Of a stretch of DNA of 64,000 nt, positions 54,576 through 61,506 are shown piece by piece; positions within the stretch are counted from its first letter, which is position 1, and each line of letters starts with the position of its first letter. This DNA comes from Citrobacter europaeus (GTDB taxonomy: Bacteria > Pseudomonadota > Gammaproteobacteria > Enterobacterales > Enterobacteriaceae), in the NCBI GenBank assembly GCA_020099315.1, contig CP083650.1, forward strand, positions 3,038,001 through 3,102,000, in the 5' to 3' direction. A program made the translations under genes and the position numbers. A model generated the notes under the pieces. It was not told the DNA's origin. It did not search any database and worked only from the letters and a program-made list of their open reading frames with translations.

Positions 54576-55715
54576 TTACCAGTTGTGAAGGTCGCTGGCC
54601 GTGTCCGTCATATAGCGAACACCGCTAATAGTCGGCAGCAACTGATTGATCAAACGGTTCCAGCGAGCAACCGGCGCAGTCGTGACATACACCACATCGT
54701 AGGGTTGAAGTCGGAATGAGGTCGCCATCACCAGCGATGTCGCATCGGACATATCAAGCTGATAGATATTGGCTATTTTGCCGTTGTTCCCGCCGTCGCC
54801 TTTCAGTGGTCGAATAACAAAAATACCGCTGGCGTTGGAGGTGGTCAGATCGATACCTTCCGCATTGCCCAGCGCTTCGGTAAGCGTCATGCCGCTGAAG
54901 TCCATTTTGAGGGTGCTCTGTTTTTTCACTTCGCCCATCACAAAGACTTTCAAATCGTCATTACGCGGCACAAACAGAATGTCGCCAGGATAGAGCAGAC
55001 GGTTCTGGCTCAGGTCGCCATTTTGCATCAGCGCTTGCAGTGAAATGCGTTGCTCTTGCCCTTTATGAGTCAGTACAACGTTGCGCCAGTCTGCCGCCTC
55101 GGTAAGACCGCCAGCGGCGTTGATGGCATCGAGAACAGTAAGCGGCACGTTGGTAATGGCCTGCTGGCCGGATTTGTTTACCTGCCCGGAGACATAAGCC
55201 TTCTGCGAGCGGAAAGCGGCGATATTAACGTCCACCTGCGGGTCAGCAATGTACTTCGCTAAGCGCCCGGTAATATCACTACGAATTTCAGCCAACGTCT
55301 TTCCTACTACGCTGACTTTGCCAATGTAGGGGTAAAACATGGAGCCATCAGGCTGAACCCAGTTGCCGGTATCGCTTGAGCTACGATACTGCCCGGCGGG
55401 GGTGGTAAGTTCAGGGTGATCCCAGACGGTCACATTCAGGACATCACCCGGACCAACCCGATACTGATACCCGGCAATCTCCTGGTCGAGAGACATATTA
55501 GGCTGTGCAACATTTGGTCGGGGGCGTAATTGTTCGACCAGCCGCGGGGTGAGTGGATAAACATTCACCATGCGATCGATATCAAAATCAGCGTCCTGCT
55601 GTTTAATCACATCTTTGCCCATCGTAGACATATTGCTGCCCGGAAGCACGGTACAACCGTTTATCAAGATTACCGATACCAATACTGGCATCAATTTAAG
55701 TTTGGATTTCATCAT
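54576..55715 (-). CDS. wza: Outer-membrane polysaccharide export lipoprotein Wza
   Basis: A 379-residue octameric outer-membrane channel for colanic acid. The signal peptide ends in the lipobox LINGC (lipidated Cys21). The polysaccharide export domain begins at YRVGPGDVLNVTVWDHPEL, two SLBB-like repeats follow (VSGQVNKSGQQAI, VMGEVKKQSTLKM), and the C-terminus is the amphipathic helix region that forms the barrel. It is the first gene of the colanic acid operon; the long leader upstream has a JUMPstart element. Confidence 0.97.
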   Translation of the reverse strand: MMKSKLKLMPVLVSVILINGCTVLPGSNMSTMGKDVIKQQDADFDIDRMVNVYPLTPRLVEQLRPRPNVAQPNMSLDQEIAGYQYRVGPGDVLNVTVWDHPELTTPAGQYRSSSDTGNWVQPDGSMFYPYIGKVSVVGKTLAEIRSDITGRLAKYIADPQVDVNIAAFRSQKAYVSGQVNKSGQQAITNVPLTVLDAINAAGGLTEAADWRNVVLTHKGQEQRISLQALMQNGDLSQNRLLYPGDILFVPRNDDLKVFVMGEVKKQSTLKMDFSGMTLTEALGNAEGIDLTTSNASGIFVIRPLKGDGGNNGKIANIYQLDMSDATSLVMATSFRLQPYDVVYVTTAPVARWNRLINQLLPTISGVRYMTDTASDLHNW

Positions 55716-55888
55716 TGATTATTTATCACTTTGGCAGAGTAATTATCACATGCAATCTAAATAGCGACTTCGCCTGTACGCATTTACCTTGCCGTTAATT
55801 GAAATGGAATTTAACTGGCATCAATCCTAAAAAAAATGAATTCATCTGCGGTCTCTTGACAGAAGAATTTAGGCTTGTTTCAGGCGAC

Positions 55889-55927
55889 CAGACACGCTAC
55901 CGCCCCTGGCTTCAATAGCTACCAATG
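55889..55927 (-). promoter_or_regulatory. JUMPstart element with ops site in the colanic acid leader
   Basis: On the minus strand TTGGTAGCTATTGAAGCCAGG is followed by the ops core GGCGGTAG (55897-55904) and CGTGTCTG, about 180 nt before wza. It is nearly the same as the element upstream of galE, differing at a few positions and by one extra base. It should recruit RfaH. Confidence 0.93.
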
Positions 55928-55932
55928 CACTG

Positions 55933-56332
55933 ATTAATTTAAATTTTTATCTTCTCCTTTATTTTCATCACATTTACAGCGGCAACGCATCAGAAATAGC
56001 GCCTCTGATTGACGAGGAAATATTTGCCTTTTGATTATTACCGCAGGAATTGTTGCAGCTAAGAGAATGTCAGGCAAGATAACAAGCCGCCAACAACTCG
56101 CTTTTAAGATTAATATTAAGCGTTGAATTTGTATATTTTTAGGATTTTATTGATGTTGACAATATTGATATAGAAATATCCACCTGCGATATTTCCTAAA
56201 TATATTTGGATTAATAAAACTATTTCCTGTAGTTACATTAAGGCTCATATCCTGCATTTGACCGGATATCGCTGACAGAGAAATCCCTCCTCGCCATTGC
56301 ATTTTTCGCCAGTTTTACCCATGATCGAATTG
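55933..56332. promoter_or_regulatory. Divergent wza / yegH intergenic region
   Basis: AT-rich non-coding DNA between the wza JUMPstart and yegH. It should hold the RcsAB-controlled wza promoter. On the minus strand TCAATAAAATCCTA (56140-56153) resembles the RcsAB box at about nine of fourteen positions; another half-match, TTTCCTA, is near 56193. Neither is strong enough to call. No open reading frame of interest was seen here. Confidence 0.35.
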
Positions 56333-56369
56333 TGACAATTGTCATACAACTATGGGTATAGCATTTACT

Positions 56370-57953
56370 ATGGAATGGATTGCCGATCCGTCAATCTGGG
56401 CCGGACTGGTCACGTTAATCGTGATCGAACTTGTTCTTGGCATTGATAATCTTGTTTTTATTGCCATCCTCGCGGAGAAACTGCCTCCAGCCCAGCGGGA
56501 TAAGGCGCGTATTACCGGGCTACTGCTAGCGATGGTCATGCGCCTGCTGCTGCTGGCATCAATTTCCTGGCTGGTGACGCTGACCACGCCGCTGTTCAGC
56601 ATTCGCGACCTGAGCTTCAGCGCCCGCGATCTGATCATGCTATTCGGTGGTTTCTTCCTGCTGTTTAAAGCCACTATGGAGCTAAATGAACGGCTGGAAG
56701 GAAAAGACAGCGATAACCCCACCCAACGTAAAGGTGCAAAGTTCTGGGGTGTCGTCGCGCAAATCGTGGTGCTGGACGCCATCTTCTCTCTGGATTCCGT
56801 CATTACAGCCGTTGGGATGGTCGATCACCTGGCGGTGATGATGGCTGCGGTAATCATCGCCATCAGCCTGATGGTGCTGGCCAGCAAGTCGCTGACGCGC
56901 TTTGTTAACAGCCATCCAACGATTGTCATTCTTTGTCTGAGCTTCCTGCTGATGATTGGTTTCAGCCTGGTTGCCGAAGGATTTGGTTTCCATATCCCGA
57001 AAGGTTACCTGTACGCCGCCATCGGCTTCTCGGTGATGATTGAAGCATTGAATCAGTTGGCTATCTTTAACCGTCGTCGCTTCTTGTCTGCCAACCATAC
57101 CTTACGCCAGCGCACCGCTGAGGCGGTGATGCGGCTGCTGAGCGGGCAAAAAGAAGACGCCGAACTGGATGCCGAAACTGCGGCGATGCTGGCGGATCAT
57201 CATGAAGGACAGATTTTTGCCCCTCAGGAGCGACGGATGATTGAACGCGTGCTGAACCTTAATCAGCGTACCGTCAGCAGCATCATGACCTCGCGCCACG
57301 ATATTGAACACATCGACCTCAATGCGCCCGAAGCAGAAATCCGCGCTTTGCTGGAAAAAAACCAACATACGCGTCTGGTGGTCACCGGCGAAGATGAGCA
57401 GGAAGAGTTGCTCGGCGTGGTGCATGTCATCGACCTGTTGCAGCAGTCCCTGCGCGGTGAGCCGCTCGATTTACGCGTCTTGATTCGTCAGCCTCTGGTG
57501 TTCCCGGAGACCCTGCCGCTGCTTCCGGCGCTTGAGCAGTTCCGTAATGCCCGAACGCACTTCGCTTTTGTGGCCGATGAATTTGGATCCGTCGAAGGGA
57601 TTGTCACACTCAGCGACGTCATGGAAACCATCGCAGGTAACCTGCCGAACGAGGTAGAAGAGATTGATGCCCGCCATGATATCCAGAAAAATGCTGACGG
57701 TACCTGGACCGCTAACGGACATATGCCGCTGGAAGACCTGGTGCAGTACGTGCCTATCCCGTTGGACGATAAGCGTGAATATCACACCATTGCCGGGCTG
57801 TTAATGGAGTACTTGCAGCGCATCCCGAAAACCGGGGAGGAAGTACAGGTTGGCGATTTCCGATTGAAAACCCTGCAGGTGGAAAATCATCGCGTGCAAA
57901 AAGTCCAGCTGATACCGCTGCACAATGAAGAAGAGATGGATTACGAAGTGTAG
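56370..57953 (+). CDS. yegH: Inner-membrane protein YegH (TerC-like plus CBS and CorC domains)
   Basis: A 527-residue protein of unproven function. The N-terminal TerC-like membrane domain (about 1-230, IELVLGIDNLVFIAILAEKLP and LDAIFSLDSVITAVGMVDH with conserved acidic residues) is followed by a CBS pair (about 290-430, VSSIMTSRHDIEHID and DEFGSVEGIVTLSDVMETI). A C-terminal transporter-associated CorC/HlyC domain ends the protein. A metal-ion transport role is suspected from the family. An ATG at 56352 would add six residues; 56370 is chosen for E. coli length, though neither start has a strong ribosome site. Confidence 0.92.
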   Translation: MEWIADPSIWAGLVTLIVIELVLGIDNLVFIAILAEKLPPAQRDKARITGLLLAMVMRLLLLASISWLVTLTTPLFSIRDLSFSARDLIMLFGGFFLLFKATMELNERLEGKDSDNPTQRKGAKFWGVVAQIVVLDAIFSLDSVITAVGMVDHLAVMMAAVIIAISLMVLASKSLTRFVNSHPTIVILCLSFLLMIGFSLVAEGFGFHIPKGYLYAAIGFSVMIEALNQLAIFNRRRFLSANHTLRQRTAEAVMRLLSGQKEDAELDAETAAMLADHHEGQIFAPQERRMIERVLNLNQRTVSSIMTSRHDIEHIDLNAPEAEIRALLEKNQHTRLVVTGEDEQEELLGVVHVIDLLQQSLRGEPLDLRVLIRQPLVFPETLPLLPALEQFRNARTHFAFVADEFGSVEGIVTLSDVMETIAGNLPNEVEEIDARHDIQKNADGTWTANGHMPLEDLVQYVPIPLDDKREYHTIAGLLMEYLQRIPKTGEEVQVGDFRLKTLQVENHRVQKVQLIPLHNEEEMDYEV

Positions 57954-57960
57954 TTCAAGA

Positions 57961-57989
57961 GCCGGAGGCGGCATCATCCGCCATCCGGC
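57961..57989. repeat. REP element between yegH and asmA
   Basis: Arms GCCGGAGGCGG and CCGCCATCCGGC form an imperfect GC-rich hairpin directly after the yegH stop, between two convergent genes. This is the usual REP setting. Confidence 0.85.
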
Positions 57990-57997
57990 AATATGAA

Positions 57998-59851
57998 TCA
58001 GAGTTTATCCAGCAACTTTTTAACATCCTTGCCGTTGCGAGAGTCTTTGTTGCGATCGGCCCAGTCATTCAGACGACGTTTCGCTTCATCCTGCAGATGC
58101 TTACGCAAAAGCTGGTCGACCTGCAGATTGTAGTTCAGCGCCTGCCACTGACCGTAGACTCTGAGAGGTACCGGGGTGGCCTTCAGGAAGTTAATTAGCT
58201 TACTTTCGCCATCCCAGCCGCCGAGGACGCGAATATTAAACAGCGTGTCGCAATTCTGCTTCACCAGATCCAGCGTTCCCTTACCGGTCAGCGCCAGCAT
58301 CGACGACTCACCGGCCATGTTATCCAGCGTCACCTCGCCATTATCCAGCGTCATATCGGTTACAAAACGATCGAGGCGAGTCACGTTATCCAGGTTTTGC
58401 TGGGCTTTAACATCCCCACCGCTACGCTCGACGGCCTGTTGTATCATCTGCTGGAAGTTCATCCCTTCCATTCGCGTATCGTTCATTTCGACATGGGCCT
58501 GCCCTTGCCAGCTATGACGAAACGCCTGAGCATCGATATCTGAGCCAGAGAAATCACCCGCCAGCGACAGTTTACCGGTGAGGGCGATTGGATAGTCGAA
58601 AGCTTTCAGGATAGTACCAATTTCTACGCCATCCAGCCGCGGATGGAAGACCGCTCGCGGCTGCCCTTTTCTGGCATCCAGCGTACCGGGAAGCGACACC
58701 AGCCCGCCGTCACTTTTCCCCTGCAACTGGGCAACGTTCAATAAGCCGAACTGGTTGTCAATTTTTGCCGAGACATTGTCAAACGCCATTTTCCGCCACA
58801 GCACTTTGTCAGCCTGCAAAGCGATGTCTGCCGAAAAGCCCTTAAGTCCCTGATACGAAACGGCATCAACCTGCGAAGCAATGACGGGGCGCGCCAGCGT
58901 TGGCTGACTCTGACCTTGCTGAGCCTCACCGTTAGTGGTCGTCGCAGCCTCACGTTGTACGAGCAGATTATCCAGATTGAGCTGGCCAAACTTGAGGTCG
59001 ACGACCCATTCTGGTTTATCCAACAATGACACGTGAACTTGCCCGGCGAGAGAGCTGTCGTTAGCGGTCAAATGAATCTGGCTAAACGCGAGCTGTTTTT
59101 TCTCTTCCAGCCACTGTGCCTGAAGCTGTCCCTGACCCTTGATCCCCTGCGCCGGCAGATCGGCTCCCTGCAGTTGCCAGCTTAGCTGTTGAATATTCGC
59201 GGATAAGTTGTGCGGATAGTCGGAAGCATCGACGGTGCCGTTGAAAGATAAAGCAAGGTCACGCTGATCGCGGTTCACGCGCCCGGAGAAATCAAACGTG
59301 CCGCGGTGCTGGTTATCCTGTTCCATGTCCAGACGAATATCGCGAACCGTGACCTGCTCATCGTCTTCATGCTGGAAGACCAGGACACTATCGGCAACGC
59401 GCAGGCGCGCGATGTCAAACGACCACCCTCTGTCTTCAGCCAGGTCGGGCAACGTATTGTCTTTTGGAGCCACGGGCGCATCTTCGCCGCGCACCGCTTC
59501 AGTTTGCGGGGTCAGTTGAATCACCGCGCCTTTGAGCATCACCTGCTTCACGCTGAGCTGGTGACTCAATAGTGGCCACAACGCGACGTCAAGACGCATA
59601 TTATCGGCACGAATCAGGGGTTCGCTGGCGCCTTCAGCCGTTAACACCATGCGCCCCGAGAGGATACTCAGTTGAGGCCAAACGTGCCAACGCAGAGGAC
59701 CATCCAACTGCAGTTGATATCCGCTACGCGCCGCAACCTGCTTGACCATATACGCGCGGAAATCATTCGGATTCACCAACAGTACTAACGCAGAAAAACC
59801 GGCCACCAGCACGACCAGTAAGATCATCAGCGTCGTCAGAAATCGTCTCAT
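57998..59851 (-). CDS. asmA: AsmA-family protein
   Basis: A 617-residue inner-membrane-anchored periplasmic protein of the AsmA family, which shares a bridge-like fold with lipid transporters and affects outer-membrane assembly and lipopolysaccharide levels. One N-terminal helix (MRRFLTTLMILLVVLVAGFSALV) is followed by the AsmA domain (VAARSGYQLQLDGPLRWHVWPQLSI) and a long beta-rich region to the C-terminal AsmA_2 part (DTRMEGMNFQQMIQQAVERS). The frame is open 27 codons further up; ATG 59851 matches the family start. It lies 25 nt after dcd. Confidence 0.95.
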   Translation of the reverse strand: MRRFLTTLMILLVVLVAGFSALVLLVNPNDFRAYMVKQVAARSGYQLQLDGPLRWHVWPQLSILSGRMVLTAEGASEPLIRADNMRLDVALWPLLSHQLSVKQVMLKGAVIQLTPQTEAVRGEDAPVAPKDNTLPDLAEDRGWSFDIARLRVADSVLVFQHEDDEQVTVRDIRLDMEQDNQHRGTFDFSGRVNRDQRDLALSFNGTVDASDYPHNLSANIQQLSWQLQGADLPAQGIKGQGQLQAQWLEEKKQLAFSQIHLTANDSSLAGQVHVSLLDKPEWVVDLKFGQLNLDNLLVQREAATTTNGEAQQGQSQPTLARPVIASQVDAVSYQGLKGFSADIALQADKVLWRKMAFDNVSAKIDNQFGLLNVAQLQGKSDGGLVSLPGTLDARKGQPRAVFHPRLDGVEIGTILKAFDYPIALTGKLSLAGDFSGSDIDAQAFRHSWQGQAHVEMNDTRMEGMNFQQMIQQAVERSGGDVKAQQNLDNVTRLDRFVTDMTLDNGEVTLDNMAGESSMLALTGKGTLDLVKQNCDTLFNIRVLGGWDGESKLINFLKATPVPLRVYGQWQALNYNLQVDQLLRKHLQDEAKRRLNDWADRNKDSRNGKDVKKLLDKL

Positions 59852-59876
59852 GCTATCCCCAATGGACTGAAAAAAC

Positions 59877-60458
59877 TCAGTCTTTATCGATTCGGCTGGC
59901 AACGGCGCCCTGCTGATCGCGATACTTTGCATCCTGACGACGGTTGTAAGGTCGCGCCGCCGGACCAGAAAGCGGTTCGAAGCTTAATGCGCCAATCGGC
60001 ATGCCTGGACGCAGGGCCAGCGGTAGTTTCCCGGAGTTGTAAAACTCCAGTACGATGCAGCCAGACCAGCCCGGATCGATACGGTGTGCGGTGACGTGTA
60101 CCATCAGTCCCAGACGCGCCAATGAAGAACGTCCATCTAACCAACCGACGAGATCGGAAGGCAGCGTCACGGATTCGAACGTCACTGCCAGCGCCAGTTC
60201 GCCCGGGTGCAGGAAAAACGCCTCGCCGTCTTTAAGGACGATTTCATCACTCATCACGCGATCCAGCGCGGCGCTGACTTCATCTTTCGGCCCGCTCAAA
60301 TCGATATACGCCGCCGTATGACCGCGGAACGTACGGAATTTGTTGCCAAGGCGCACATCTACCGTGGCGCCGTTGATTCGCTCGACAGGAGGGCGTGGAT
60401 TGATCGACAGGCGACCTTCATCCAACCAGGCTTCAATATCTCGGTCACATAAACGCAT
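59877..60458 (-). CDS. dcd: dCTP deaminase Dcd
   Basis: A 193-residue enzyme that deaminates dCTP to dUTP, the main route to dUMP and dTTP in enterics. The dUTPase-like fold shows GWLDGRSSLARLGLMVHVTAHRIDPGWSG, carrying the catalytic Arg/Ser and the trimer-interface residues, then the catalytic Glu in CIVLEFYNSGKLPLAL. It lies 91 nt downstream of udk and probably shares its transcript. Confidence 0.97.
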   Translation of the reverse strand: MRLCDRDIEAWLDEGRLSINPRPPVERINGATVDVRLGNKFRTFRGHTAAYIDLSGPKDEVSAALDRVMSDEIVLKDGEAFFLHPGELALAVTFESVTLPSDLVGWLDGRSSLARLGLMVHVTAHRIDPGWSGCIVLEFYNSGKLPLALRPGMPIGALSFEPLSGPAARPYNRRQDAKYRDQQGAVASRIDKD

Positions 60459-60484
60459 GGCACTTTCTCCTTTCGTGCTTCAAC

Positions 60485-60509
60485 CCCTTAATGCCAGGTG
60501 CGTTAAGGG
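60485..60509. repeat. Inverted repeat between udk and dcd
   Basis: A 7-bp perfect stem CCCTTAA / TTAAGGG with an 11-nt loop. No T run follows, so it is not called a terminator; it may be a processing or pausing hairpin in a udk-dcd-asmA transcript. Confidence 0.4.
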
Positions 60510-60549
60510 TGAACCAGGTTATCACTGAACGGTACACAATTCGCTGAAC

Positions 60550-61191
60550 TTATTCAAAGAACTGACTGATTTTAGCCTTCAGAATATCGATGGCGATGCG
60601 GTTTTTACCCCCGCGCGGCACAATGATGTCGGCGTATTGTTTTGAAGGCTCAATAAATTGCAGGAACATCGGGCGGACGGTTTTCTGGTATTGCGCCATC
60701 ACAGAATCCATTGAACGACCACGTTCGTTCACATCCCGCTTGATACGGCGCATCAGGCAAATATCCAGCGGCGTATCGACAAAAATAGAGAAGTTCATCT
60801 CATCGCGCAAACGCGCATCCGTCAGCAGCAAAATGCCTTCCAGGATGATGACTTTTTTGGGTTCGATGTGAATAGTGTCTTGCGTGCGCGTATGCTCAAC
60901 GTAGCTGTACACAGGCAGCTCAATGGCACTGCCGCGTTTCAGAGTTTGCAAATGTTGGAACAGCAGGCTGTGATCCATCGCGTTCGGATGGTCGTAGTTG
61001 GTTTTTACACGTTCTTCCATCGACAGATGGCTTTGATCTTTGTAATAGCTGTCTTCGGGAATAACGCCAATATGTTCGTCACCGACTTGTTCACGCAATT
61101 CGCGATAAAGAGTACTGGCAATAAGACTCTTGCCGGAAGCCGATGCGCCGGCAATGCCGATAATGACGCACTGATGGGACTGATCAGTCAT
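60550..61191 (-). CDS. udk: Uridine kinase Udk
   Basis: Phosphorylates uridine and cytidine in pyrimidine salvage. A 213-residue P-loop kinase: Walker A GIAGASASGKSLIASTL near residue 14-30, DSYYKDQS as the substrate loop, DHPNAMDH and IILEGILLL as later conserved strands, and RRIKRDVNERGRS as the lid. It is the first of the minus-strand udk, dcd, asmA set, divergent from dgcE. Confidence 0.97.
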   Translation of the reverse strand: MTDQSHQCVIIGIAGASASGKSLIASTLYRELREQVGDEHIGVIPEDSYYKDQSHLSMEERVKTNYDHPNAMDHSLLFQHLQTLKRGSAIELPVYSYVEHTRTQDTIHIEPKKVIILEGILLLTDARLRDEMNFSIFVDTPLDICLMRRIKRDVNERGRSMDSVMAQYQKTVRPMFLQFIEPSKQYADIIVPRGGKNRIAIDILKAKISQFFE

Positions 61192-61506
61192 AAATTTAGC
61201 GACCTGATTAACCTGGATGTAAGGAAGGGCGGCGCCGAAACGCCAAACGCGGCAATTATAGGGATTTCAGCAGCGCGATGCCAGCCCAGCCTGCACCAAT
61301 GCTGTCCCTGTCGCAAATTTAAACGGTCATATTTAAAGCATGCGCTACATTTATTCATCAGCCTTAGTAATTAATAGCTTGAGAGTGTTAATTTATGAGC
61401 AGCTGGCGTATAAATTGTAAATTATTTGTACTAGCATAATCCCAGATTAAATGTGATGCGTCCGGCATCTCTACTGGGCGACACCGGCTATTTGGGTAGA
61501 GTGGTA
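61192..61506. promoter_or_regulatory. Divergent udk / dgcE intergenic region
   Basis: 315 bp without a gene. The udk side is GC-rich with a short GGCGCCGAAACGCC imperfect palindrome near 61229-61248. The dgcE side (61320-61460) is AT-rich and is the likely promoter region for dgcE. I cannot place -10 or -35 elements with confidence. Confidence 0.4.
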
